From: Methanosarcinales archaeon | Lineage (GTDB): Archaea > Halobacteriota > Methanosarcinia > Methanosarcinales > Methanogasteraceae | NCBI GenBank assembly: GCA_030606635.1 | Contig: JAUWGA010000086.1 | Coordinates: 1-7,789, forward strand | Direction of reading: 5' to 3' | DNA length: 7,789 nucleotides | Shown here: positions 1-5,656 of the stretch, piece by piece | How positions within the stretch are numbered: position 1 is the stretch's first letter | Layout: each line of letters begins with the position of its first letter | Notes under the pieces: generated by a model | Database searches by the model: none | Told to the model about the DNA's origin: nothing | Seen by the model: only the letters and a program-made list of their open reading frames with translations | Position numbers and translations under genes: made by a program

Positions 1-529
1 GCAGGAGCTCTGTGACATCCTCGGAACCTCTCTGAAGCTGCTCCCGGTTGTCATGCCAAAAAGTTACAATCGCCTGCAGGATATCGTTGAAGGCTGGTAA
101 GTCATGTACCGGCTTGGGCGGGAAGTAGGTTCCACCGTAAAACGGCTTTCCGTCCGGCGTGAGAAAGACCGATAGGGGCCAGCCGCCCGTGCCAGCCAAA
201 ATCTGCACAGCCTTCATGTAGATTTCATCCAGATCCGGGCGCTCCTCGCGATCCACTTTTATGCAGATGAAGTTTTCGTTGAGGATTCCTGCTGTCTGCT
301 CGCTTTCGAAGGATTCTCGTGCCATCACATGACACCAGTGGCAGGTGGAGTATCCGATGCTTAAGAAGATGGGTTTATCCTCAACTTTCGCACGTTGTAG
401 TGCAACTTTTCCCCATGGATGCCAGTTAACCGGGTTGTAGGCGTGTTGGAGTAGGTACGGGCTTTTCTCTTTTATGAGGTCGTTTGGAGTTCTTGTTTCT
501 GTTTTATCGCTACCTTCCGTGTCAACCAC
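1..529 (-). CDS. DUF255 thioredoxin-domain protein (YyaL/SSP411-like), N-terminal part, runs off the left edge
   Basis: The complement reads as one unbroken frame of 176 codons that leaves the window at base 1. The family hallmarks are in order: KSPYLLQHAYNPVNW at residues 22-36, a thioredoxin-like CHWC at 63-66 within the segment IGYSTCHWCHVMARESF, VDREERPDLD near 91-100, then GGWPLSVFLTPDGKPFYGGTYFPP. These mark the N-terminal thioredoxin-fold domain of the long (about 600-700 aa) DUF255/YyaL family; the C-terminal glycosidase-like (alpha/alpha-barrel) part lies outside the window. The biochemical role of the family is not settled; the CxxC pair suggests thiol-disulfide chemistry, which is inference. 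The only usual start codon before the conserved region is a GTG at 529-527; an in-frame TGA lies 8 codons further upstream. That start has only a weak AAGG-like ribosome site. The gene points away from the rest of the window. Confidence 0.93.
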   Translation of the reverse strand, partial: MVDTEGSDKTETRTPNDLIKEKSPYLLQHAYNPVNWHPWGKVALQRAKVEDKPIFLSIGYSTCHWCHVMARESFESEQTAGILNENFICIKVDREERPDLDEIYMKAVQILAGTGGWPLSVFLTPDGKPFYGGTYFPPKPVHDLPAFNDILQAIVTFWHDNREQLQRGSEDVTELL

Positions 530-560
530 CTGCCTTCGCAGGAAGATTGTTCACCATTCC

Positions 561-569
561 TTTTAAGCC
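561..569 (-). promoter_or_regulatory. possible TATA box of the DUF255 gene
   Basis: On the minus strand the sequence GGCTTAAAAGG lies about 32 bases before the GTG start at 529. With the usual archaeal spacing of about 25 bases from TATA box to transcript start, transcription would begin around 535-540 and leave a very short leader. This rests on an A+T-rich octamer only, so it is a weak call. Confidence 0.25.
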
Positions 570-572
570 TGA

Positions 573-689
573 TCCTTCAGTTTTTTTCTGTGCAGACTTA
601 TCGATATCAGTCTCCCGTACACGTGGGTTTATGGGGCGGTCACGCTCGCTCTGGTGCTGATCGTCCCACTTGTGGGAGGCTTTATGTAA
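573..689 (+). pseudogene. possible remnant of a membrane-protein gene (38 codons, no start codon)
   Basis: Between an in-frame TGA (570-572) and the TAA at 687-689 lies a frame of 38 codons. Its second half reads as a good transmembrane helix ending in a short loop (YTWVYGAVTLALVLIVPLVG, residues 16-35). There is no ATG, GTG or TTG at its beginning and no ribosome site. Such a hydrophobic C-terminal piece could be the tail of a lost membrane protein, but one hydrophobic stretch of about 20 residues can also occur by chance. I do not recognise the family. Confidence 0.15.
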
Positions 690-959
690 GATACGTTTCG
701 ATTTATCCAGCATGGAGTGCAGAGAACTCTGCCACGGTCGATACATGGGTTTGCTGCTGGCGGGTCACGCGCGAAGCATTGGTGCAGCCGGATCGGATGC
801 GAGAGGTGCGATTGTACAGACTTTGTACTTAAGTGTGGGGTTTGGTGACTTCGGGAGGCTGGTGCGAGGTACGTGGAGGTTGGAATGGTCGCGAGAGTGG
901 GGGGTTTGTGAGGTAGGTTAGATAGAACTGGCATTCGGTTGGCTATCAGTGTGTTTATA

Positions 960-965
960 GGGGGA
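960..965 (+). promoter_or_regulatory. ribosome binding site of the small membrane-protein gene
   Basis: GGGGGA ends 5 bases before the ATG at 971. It is the only purine-rich block near this start and supports the start choice. Confidence 0.5.
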
Positions 966-970
966 ATAAC

Positions 971-1327
971 ATGGAACTAAAACTTGGAGTGAAGTTGATC
1001 ATCTGGTGGACTCGGTTCGCTTCCTGTATTATGATACTGTTTGCAGGCATATTTGTGTTGCTGTTGATACAAGACCCCGGAGCAAATAACAGTTGGATCG
1101 GTGTGCTTGGCGTAGGGGTGCTTACCTTGCTTGGATATCTTTTCTGGAAGCTTGCAGACATAACAGAACTCATGGAGTCGAAAGCCTGGTGGTGGCAGAT
1201 GATTCTGGCTGCATTGGGAACATTCAGTCTGAATCCTATCTCGCTCATCATCCTGATCTATCTATGGCTGAATCGGAAGCTGTTCGGGATCGGAGAAGAA
1301 CATAAACCGGTGGATATTTTAGAATGA
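971..1327 (+). CDS. small integral membrane protein, family not recognised (118 aa)
   Basis: The translation has clear hydrophobic segments: about residues 17-33 (ASCIMILFAGIFVLLLI), about 41-59 (glycine/valine/leucine-rich, ending GYLFW), and about 73-100, a long stretch broken near a proline at 89 that could be one kinked helix or two short ones. The ends are polar; the short C-terminus NRKLFGIGEEHKPVDILE is charged. There is no signal-peptide cleavage pattern, so the protein probably stays in the cytoplasmic membrane with three or four spans. No catalytic or metal-binding motif is visible and the only cysteine (19) lies inside the first span. It stands alone: the next gene starts more than 200 bases downstream behind its own upstream element. 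The ATG at 971 is chosen because a purine-rich block lies directly before it. The function is unknown. Confidence 0.75.
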   Translation: MELKLGVKLIIWWTRFASCIMILFAGIFVLLLIQDPGANNSWIGVLGVGVLTLLGYLFWKLADITELMESKAWWWQMILAALGTFSLNPISLIILIYLWLNRKLFGIGEEHKPVDILE

Positions 1328-1379
1328 GTGGATAATGGAACAGTAAACTCAGCCATTCATTGCGGTCTCCTCGCCCGAC

Positions 1380-1440
1380 CTCCATCCCGCGGATGCTTTG
1401 GAATTTTATTCCGAGGTGGAGCGGCTGGGGCTTTAAAAAA
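1380..1440 (+). repeat. copy 1 of a two-copy hairpin element upstream of the DUF2202 gene
   Basis: The element consists of CTCC (1380-1383), a spacer with CCGCGGAT (1387-1394), an inner hairpin GGAAT/ATTCC (1400-1404 with 1408-1412, TTT loop, extendable by G-U pairs to 1396-1416), and the closing GGAG at 1418-1421. It then runs into CGGCTGGGGCTTTAAAAAA. The 17-mer GGAGCGGCTGGGGCTTT (1418-1434) recurs exactly at 2907-2923. It ends about 110 bases before the DUF2202 start at 1545. It could be an operator or 5' leader structure, or one copy of a dispersed intergenic repeat. The final CTTTAAAAA could also act as a TATA box. Confidence 0.6.
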
Positions 1441-1500
1441 CATCGAAAATCCTCAAGATCGCCTGTAGTTTAATTTCGGGGATTGTTCACGCCCGGGAAA

Positions 1501-1510
1501 AGATTTAAAT
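1501..1510 (+). promoter_or_regulatory. possible TATA box of the DUF2202 gene
   Basis: AGATTTAAAT lies about 36-44 bases before the preferred ATG at 1545, which would give a leader of roughly 10-15 bases. It overlaps the alternative upstream ATG at 1509; if it is the real TATA box, that upstream start cannot be used. The CTTTAAAAA at 1431-1439 is a competing candidate. Confidence 0.3.
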
Positions 1511-1544
1511 GCACACAGTTCAAAGCGCGTGTGAGATGGTTAGC

Positions 1545-2753
1545 ATGAAAAAAATCTTATTGTTGAGTATTATTGGTATCCTGATGGTCCCTATGGTTCT
1601 TGCAGCAGGGCCTGGCGGGGTGCACGAGCCGGGCACAGGTATGGGCAGTCCTATGGGAGAAGCCGGAAATTATCAGGCAGTGGAAACCGATCCGGAGCAG
1701 AATATCTTGAGTGAGAGCGAGATTGCGGGACTGAAGTTGATGAGGGAAGAAGAAAAACTTGCAAGAGATGTGTACCTGGCATTGTATGAAAAATGGGGTA
1801 TGCCAATATTCAATAATATCGCAAAATCTGAGCAGACACATACTGACGCAGTCAAGACACTACTAGACCTATATGGCATTGGAGATCCAGCCTCTGTCGA
1901 CCAAGGGATCTTTACAGATCAAGAATTGCAAACATTATATGATGATTTAGTAAATAAGGGAGATGCGTCCTTGCTCGAAGCATTGATCGTCGGCGCAACA
2001 ATTGAAGATCTGGATATTAAAGACTTAAACGAGCTCATCGCACAGACTGAGAACCAGGACATTCTCCTTGTATACAACAATCTGAGAAAAGGTTCTAGAA
2101 ATCATATGAGATCTTTTGTCAGACAAATTGAAAATAATGGTGGGACGTATACTGCACAGTTTATTGAACAATCCGAACTTGACGAGATATTAGGTTCTCC
2201 GCAAGAAAGTGGACCTATGCTTGATGAAAACAGTAATATTATACCAAGAGTTTCACCTGAATTGAGGGGTCCGCAGGAGCAAAGAGGAATGCTTCAATCA
2301 GGTAACTATCAAGTATCCGGTGGAAGGATGATGAATGTTCAACAGCAGGCAAATAACAGAATGGTTATTCAGACTGGTGCGATCTCCGTAGATTGTTCCC
2401 CTTATTTAGAGATGACCCAGGAGCGAGCGCAGAATGAGACCAAAATTTATGCTAAATTATCCAATGGCAGAAACGCAGAGATTAAAATCATGCCTGATAT
2501 GGCTTCTCGTGCCGCCTTACAAAGATTAAACTTGAGAAATTGTACTGACGATTGTAATATTGAACTCAAAGAAGCCAATCTTGGAAATCAAGTAAGAGCG
2601 GTTTACGAAGTCCGAGCTCAACGAAACTCAAAAGTTTTCGGGATTTTTAGTGCGAGAATGCAGGTTCAAGCACAAGTTGATGCTGAAACAGGTGAAATAA
2701 TCCAGGTTAATAAACCATGGTGGGCGTTTTTAGCAGTTGAACCCGAAGAATAA
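1545..2753 (+). CDS. exported DUF2202 (ferritin-like) protein with a C-terminal PepSY-like domain
   Basis: Of three in-frame ATGs (1509, 1536, 1545) the last gives a clean signal peptide beginning MKKILLLSIIGILMVPMVLA, with likely cleavage near residue 21, and follows GTGAGATGG. The protein is then 402 aa. Residues about 56-216 match the DUF2202 pattern: LMREEEKLARDVY (66-78), SEQTH (95-99, an ExxH pair), a third-helix Glu at 154 and KGSRNH (182-187). DUF2202 belongs to the ferritin-like helical bundles, so a metal site is possible, but the fourth helix carries SRNH, not ExxH, so a standard di-iron site should not be assumed. A Gln/Asn-rich linker (about 217-280) leads to a C-terminal domain with three cysteines (284, 333, 337) and a tail VDAETGEIIQVNKPWW resembling PepSY endings. 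The gene is A+T-rich compared with catalase (one 60-base line at 1921 has 21 G+C; a catalase line at 3601 has 34). It is monocistronic. The function is unknown; a surface role in metal or oxidant handling is inference. Confidence 0.85.
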   Translation: MKKILLLSIIGILMVPMVLAAGPGGVHEPGTGMGSPMGEAGNYQAVETDPEQNILSESEIAGLKLMREEEKLARDVYLALYEKWGMPIFNNIAKSEQTHTDAVKTLLDLYGIGDPASVDQGIFTDQELQTLYDDLVNKGDASLLEALIVGATIEDLDIKDLNELIAQTENQDILLVYNNLRKGSRNHMRSFVRQIENNGGTYTAQFIEQSELDEILGSPQESGPMLDENSNIIPRVSPELRGPQEQRGMLQSGNYQVSGGRMMNVQQQANNRMVIQTGAISVDCSPYLEMTQERAQNETKIYAKLSNGRNAEIKIMPDMASRAALQRLNLRNCTDDCNIELKEANLGNQVRAVYEVRAQRNSKVFGIFSARMQVQAQVDAETGEIIQVNKPWWAFLAVEPEE

Positions 2754-2786
2754 TTTTTTACTTTTTTTTATTTTTATTATTTATTT
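2754..2786 (+). terminator. T-rich archaeal transcription terminator after the DUF2202 gene
   Basis: Directly after the TAA stop comes a run made almost only of T and A, with blocks of 6, 8 and 5 T residues. There is no stem-loop, which is the usual archaeal form of intrinsic termination. It separates the DUF2202 gene from the catalase operon. Confidence 0.8.
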
Positions 2787-2874
2787 GCCAGAAGAACACA
2801 GCGGTGATGCGCCCATGATTCTGCAGGCGGCGGCAGGAGCGATCAGTCGGTAGGGGGATGTTCGTGCGGCAAGC

Positions 2875-2929
2875 CTCCGCGGATTCACCCGAATTTAGCA
2901 GGGTGCGGAGCGGCTGGGGCTTTTAAAAC
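2875..2929 (+). repeat. copy 2 of the hairpin element, upstream of catalase
   Basis: An outer stem CTCCG/CGGAG (2875-2879 with 2906-2910) encloses a one-sided bulge containing the rest of CCGCGGAT and an inner stem CACCC/GGGTG (2886-2890 with 2901-2905). CGGCTGGGGCTTTTAAAACT follows. The core GGAGCGGCTGGGGCTTT (2907-2923) is identical to the copy at 1418-1434. The inner stem has a different sequence from copy 1 but occupies the same place. The core ends 93 bases before the catalase ATG (110 in copy 1). The terminal CTTTTAAAA is a possible TATA box. Confidence 0.6.
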
Positions 2930-2963
2930 TCGGTTGTGTTCCGGAATTGCCGGATCAACAGAT

Positions 2964-2972
2964 AAGTATAAG
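2964..2972 (+). promoter_or_regulatory. possible TATA box of the catalase operon
   Basis: AAGTATAAG lies about 45-50 bases before the catalase ATG, which would put the transcript start near 2990-2997 with a short leader carrying the ribosome site. The CTTTTAAAA at 2920-2928 is the alternative. Confidence 0.25.
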
Positions 2973-3002
2973 TGAATAAGAAACCTGTCACCAATAACAT
3001 AA

Positions 3003-3010
3003 GGGAGGTT
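3003..3010 (+). promoter_or_regulatory. ribosome binding site that fixes the catalase start
   Basis: GGGAGGTT ends 6 bases before the ATG at 3017. It shows that translation starts there and not at the in-frame GTG at 2972, which has no comparable site. Confidence 0.8.
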
Positions 3011-3016
3011 GACATC

Positions 3017-4465
3017 ATGAATGAAGAAAAAGTTTTGACCACGAACCAGGGTGTTCCGGTCAGCGACAATCAGAATTCAGAGACCGCAGGTGAACGTGGA
3101 CCCGTGTTGCTGCAGGACATCCGGTTCATCGAGAAGATTGCTCACTTTGACAGGGAGCGCATCCCTGAGCGGGTTGTCCATGCCAAGGGGGCAGGAGCTC
3201 ACGGTTACTTCCAGGTTTACAAGAGCATGGAAGCTTACACAAAGGCGAAATTCCTCCAGGATCCGGAGAAAACGACCCCTGTATTCGTACGTTTTTCGAC
3301 GGTGACCGGAGGACGGGGTTCTGCTGATACGGTACGTGATCCCCGTGGCTTTGCCGTTAAATTCTATACTGAAGAGGGTAACTACGAATTGGTCGGGAAC
3401 AATCTCCCGGTCTTCTTCATCAGGGATGCGATCAAGTTCCCGGATATGGTCCATGCATTCAAGGGCGCACCTGATAGCAATATGCCATCGGCCTCTTCCG
3501 CACATAACCGCTTCTGGGATTTCATATCCCTGACGCCGGAATCGACACATATGATCACCTGGCTTTTTTCCGACCGCGGGACGCCAAAGAGCTACCGGAT
3601 GCAGGAGGGTTTTGGCGTCAATACCTACGTGTGGGTGAACGCAGAAGGAGGGGCTGTGTATGTGAAATACCACTGGAAACCAAAGTTGGGTGTGCAGAAC
3701 CTTGACCGCCACGAGGCAACAATGCTCGCTGGCGTTGACCCTGATCACCTTACGCGTGATCTTCACGATACGATCGCAAGCGGCGAAGAGGTTTTGTACG
3801 AACTCTGTGTCCAGTTGATGGATATCGCCGATGAACTGAAACAGGATTTTGATCCGCTGGATGCCACAAAGACCTGGCCTGAGGAGAAATTCCCGCTGAT
3901 GCCAGTTGGTAAAATGGTGCTCAATAGGAACCCTGAGAACTTCTTTACTGATGTTGAGCAGGCAGCATTCTGTCCTGCCGCAATCGTTCCGGGAATCGAG
4001 TTTTCTGCGGATAAGTTGCTCCAGGGGCGGACCTTCTCATACACTGATACACAGCGCTACCGGCTTGGGGCAAACTACCTGCAACTGCCAATCAACCGAC
4101 CCCAGGTGCCGGTCAACAACAATCAGCGCGATGGATCCATGCAGATCGGGGAATTCAGCGGACCTGTCAATTACGAGCCAAGTAGCCTTGACCCGGATGC
4201 CCCCATGGAAGCTCTGGCAGGCAATCCTTATGTGCATCGCCTCGAGGGAGAAGTGACACGCCAGAAGATCGGGATCACCAATGATTTCACTCAGGCGGGA
4301 GAGCGATATCGGTCTTTGAGCAAGATGGACCAGGAACATCTGGTGGATAACCTCGTCGCGGACCTTTTGAAGATTGACAGACCGATCCAGCAGCGGATGG
4401 TCGGGAACCTGACCAATGCCGATCCGGAGTTAGGTAGATTGGTAGCTCTGGGTCTGAAACTCTGA
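3017..4465 (+). CDS. katA: monofunctional heme catalase
   Basis: The 482-aa protein converts two H2O2 to water and O2 in the cytoplasm (no signal peptide). The small-subunit catalase signatures are complete: RIPERVVHAKGAGAHGYF with the distal His55, FSTVTGGRGSADTVRDPRGFA (93-113), GNYELVGNNLPVFFIRD with the catalytic Asn128, and the proximal heme ligand region GRTFSYTDTQRYRLG with Arg338 and Tyr342. The length is typical of small-subunit (about 480-500 aa) catalases, and there is no C-terminal flavodoxin-like domain of the large-subunit type. The start at 3017 is set by the strong ribosome site. The afpA-like gene follows 16 bases later, so the two are probably co-transcribed. A copy of the hairpin element lies upstream and may take part in control. 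Catalase is patchily distributed in anaerobic archaea, so acquisition by transfer is plausible but not shown here. The symbol follows the usual name for this class. Confidence 0.97.
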   Translation: MNEEKVLTTNQGVPVSDNQNSETAGERGPVLLQDIRFIEKIAHFDRERIPERVVHAKGAGAHGYFQVYKSMEAYTKAKFLQDPEKTTPVFVRFSTVTGGRGSADTVRDPRGFAVKFYTEEGNYELVGNNLPVFFIRDAIKFPDMVHAFKGAPDSNMPSASSAHNRFWDFISLTPESTHMITWLFSDRGTPKSYRMQEGFGVNTYVWVNAEGGAVYVKYHWKPKLGVQNLDRHEATMLAGVDPDHLTRDLHDTIASGEEVLYELCVQLMDIADELKQDFDPLDATKTWPEEKFPLMPVGKMVLNRNPENFFTDVEQAAFCPAAIVPGIEFSADKLLQGRTFSYTDTQRYRLGANYLQLPINRPQVPVNNNQRDGSMQIGEFSGPVNYEPSSLDPDAPMEALAGNPYVHRLEGEVTRQKIGITNDFTQAGERYRSLSKMDQEHLVDNLVADLLKIDRPIQQRMVGNLTNADPELGRLVALGLKL

Positions 4466-4470
4466 CAGGT

Positions 4471-4476
4471 GGAGGT
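4471..4476 (+). promoter_or_regulatory. ribosome binding site of the AfpA gene
   Basis: GGAGGT sits in the 16-base gap after the catalase stop and ends 5 bases before the ATG at 4482. The tight fit supports translation from a catalase-AfpA transcript. Confidence 0.8.
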
Positions 4477-4481
4477 AAACA

Positions 4482-5021
4482 ATGAAGAGAATAGCCTGGG
4501 GAATTACAGGTTCCGGTGATTGGACACACGAGACATACAATGTAATGGCAGATATCAAGAAGAAGACCGACCTCGAATTCATGGTATTCCTGTCAAAAGA
4601 AGGGGAAGGGGTACTCAAGTGGTATGGTATATGGGACGAGATCCAGCGTGATTTTCCCAATTTCAAGACAGATGCCGGACCCAATTCACCTTTCATAGCC
4701 GGACCGCTGCAGGTTGGTTACTATGACATGCTCTTTATCGCACCTGCAACAGCAAATACTGTGGCAAAGATCGTCCACGGGATCGCTGATAGCCTGGTTA
4801 CCAATGTAGTAGCGCAGACCTCAAAGGGGGACACTCCGATATACATACTGCCGGTGGATCAGATACGAGGCAAGATCAAGACCGTAGCCCCCACAGGAAA
4901 AACATTTGAACTCAAGATGCGGGAGGTAGATGTGTCTAACTCAGAAAAACTTGCACGGATGGAGAATATCACCGTATTGAAAAGTCCTGAGGAGATCTAT
5001 GATATAGTAGGGATCTCTTAA
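4482..5021 (+). CDS. afpA: archaeoflavoprotein AfpA-type FMN protein
   Basis: The 179-aa cytoplasmic protein has the fold signatures of the flavoprotein family that includes archaeal AfpA, DmrB/DmrX-like dihydromethanopterin reductases and the Dfp/UbiX group: IAWGITGSGD (4-13, nucleotide loop), GPNSPFIAG (66-74), IAPATANTVAKIVHGIAD (86-103) and YILPVDQ (121-127). The overall pattern matches AfpA of Archaeoglobus and methanogens, described as an FMN protein that takes electrons from ferredoxin. The sequence has no cysteine at all, so it lacks the iron-sulfur part found in DmrX-like relatives and must rely on an external donor. Its place 16 bases behind catalase suggests a redox partner role in oxygen or peroxide defence; that is inference. 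The alternative is a dihydromethanopterin reductase-like activity. The flavoprotein family is sure, the AfpA subgroup fairly sure. Confidence 0.88.
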   Translation: MKRIAWGITGSGDWTHETYNVMADIKKKTDLEFMVFLSKEGEGVLKWYGIWDEIQRDFPNFKTDAGPNSPFIAGPLQVGYYDMLFIAPATANTVAKIVHGIADSLVTNVVAQTSKGDTPIYILPVDQIRGKIKTVAPTGKTFELKMREVDVSNSEKLARMENITVLKSPEEIYDIVGIS

Positions 5022-5036
5022 GGAATATGGTGAACA

Positions 5037-5103
5037 GGCAACTGGATAACCGGTGATGTGGCGCGGCGTTAGCCGCAGTTGCGCTTGAATCCTGACAGTT
5101 GCC
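5037..5103 (+). repeat. inverted repeats in the gap behind afpA
   Basis: GGCAACTG (5037-5044) is matched by its perfect complement CAGTTGCC at 5096-5103, and also by CAGTTGC at 5076-5082, so two alternative long-range stems are possible. Between them lies a compact hairpin GCGGC-GTTA-GCCGC (5063-5076), and CAGTTG recurs once more at 5183-5188. The layout could be a processing or attenuation structure between the two operons. The stems are short, so chance is possible. Confidence 0.3.
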
Positions 5104-5202
5104 AGAACGGTTGCGCCCTACGATGACGAGGCGAACGCTCTCCTGAGCGCGGACTTCCCCGAGGAAAGTGTTATCCACATGACAGTTGTTGGAAGAATAT
5201 AG
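5089..5202 (+). pseudogene. start-less 37-codon frame just before the GNAT gene, possible gene remnant
   Basis: After an in-frame TGA (5086-5088) the frame is open for 37 codons and stops with TAG at 5200-5202, one base before the GNAT ATG at 5204. The translation is protein-like (APYDDEANALLSADFPEESV at residues 9-28, then IHMTVVGRI) but no usual start codon precedes it, only an ATG nine codons from its end. It could be the C-terminal stump of a deleted gene that once preceded the GNAT gene with stop-start coupling. It could also be chance. I do not recognise the family. Confidence 0.2.
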
Positions 5203-5203
5203 C

Positions 5204-5647
5204 ATGACCCTGATTCGACCGGCGATACAATCTGATGAAAGATCGGTGTATGACCTGATCACAACACTTATGGGATTTCCGCTCGACCGGGAGGCGTTTC
5301 ACGATGTCTTCGCCCGGAATCTCCATTCTGAAAGCGTGCTGTATTATGTCGCAGAGAGCAACGGGGCTATTGTTGGTTTCGGAAGTCTCCATATCGAATT
5401 ACTACTCCATCATGCCGGACTGGCAGGGGAGATTCAGGAGCTGGTCGTGCATGAAACAGTTCGCAGCAAAGGTATCGGCGCAGAACTTGTATCAAGACTC
5501 GAAGAGGAGGCAGAGAAGCGGGGCTGCGTTTCCATCGAAGTTACGACGAGGAAAAGATGGGTTGATGCTCAGCGGTTTTATGAGCGGGTGGGATTTAAAA
5601 AGACGCATGTGAATTTCACAAAAGATTTAATAACGCAAAAGCATTAG
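5204..5647 (+). CDS. GNAT-family N-acetyltransferase, PhnO-like
   Basis: The protein of 147 aa is a complete single GNAT domain that moves an acetyl group from acetyl-CoA to an amine. The N-terminal strand is TLIRPAIQSD; the central part GEIQELVVHETVRSKGIGAE (75-94) carries the pyrophosphate-binding R-S-K-G-I-G (87-92); motif B is DAQRFYERVGF (121-131), followed by FTKDL (138-142). The arrangement with HIELLLHHAGLAGEIQELVV and DAxRFYxRxG is close to what I remember of the aminoalkylphosphonate acetyltransferase PhnO, but no phosphonate genes are nearby, so the substrate is open. The ATG at 5204 is preferred over the in-frame TTG at 5186 because GGAAG (5191-5195) lies 8 bases before it and the family begins at this point. 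It is followed after 9 bases by the pyruvate oxidase-like gene, so the two are probably co-translated. Confidence 0.9.
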   Translation: MTLIRPAIQSDERSVYDLITTLMGFPLDREAFHDVFARNLHSESVLYYVAESNGAIVGFGSLHIELLLHHAGLAGEIQELVVHETVRSKGIGAELVSRLEEEAEKRGCVSIEVTTRKRWVDAQRFYERVGFKKTHVNFTKDLITQKH

Positions 5648-5656
5648 GTAAAGACT

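Larger units (their letters stand above)
530..959. other. 430-base gap without a convincing gene
   Basis: Open frames exist here on both strands, but their translations are rich in Arg, Cys, Trp or Pro/Ser/Thr without any recognisable domain, they overlap one another, and none has a good ribosome site. No tRNA T-loop pattern, CRISPR-like repeat or strong terminator was seen. The left edge holds the promoter of the leftward DUF255 gene. The right edge must hold the promoter of the rightward membrane-protein gene at 971. A short hydrophobic frame at 573-689 is listed separately. The G-rich stretch around 830-920 is low in complexity. The gap may be decayed coding sequence. Confidence 0.5.

Noticed and set aside
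629..934. 101-codon open frame on the minus strand in the gap, and overlapping plus-strand frames at 590-832 and 670-921
   Set aside because: The translations are compositionally odd, share no recognisable domain, overlap each other and lack ribosome sites; they look like chance frames in a gene-poor stretch.
1385..1466. Possible short peptide read through the hairpin element (…RWSGWGFKK…) and a similar string in copy 2
   Set aside because: The second copy stops right after GWGF and neither has a ribosome site; the similarity follows from the shared DNA core.
1509..1544. Upstream ATGs that would add 12 or 3 residues to the DUF2202 protein
   Set aside because: The longer start places polar residues before the signal peptide, has no ribosome site and overlaps a likely TATA box; the 1545 start gives a standard signal peptide.
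2972..3016. Upstream GTG that would add 15 residues to catalase
   Set aside because: No ribosome site precedes it, whereas GGGAGGTT lies at ideal distance before the ATG at 3017.
3077..3766. 229-codon open frame antisense to catalase
   Set aside because: It lies wholly inside an unmistakable catalase gene, is Cys/His-rich without a domain pattern and is explained by codon bias of the opposite strand.
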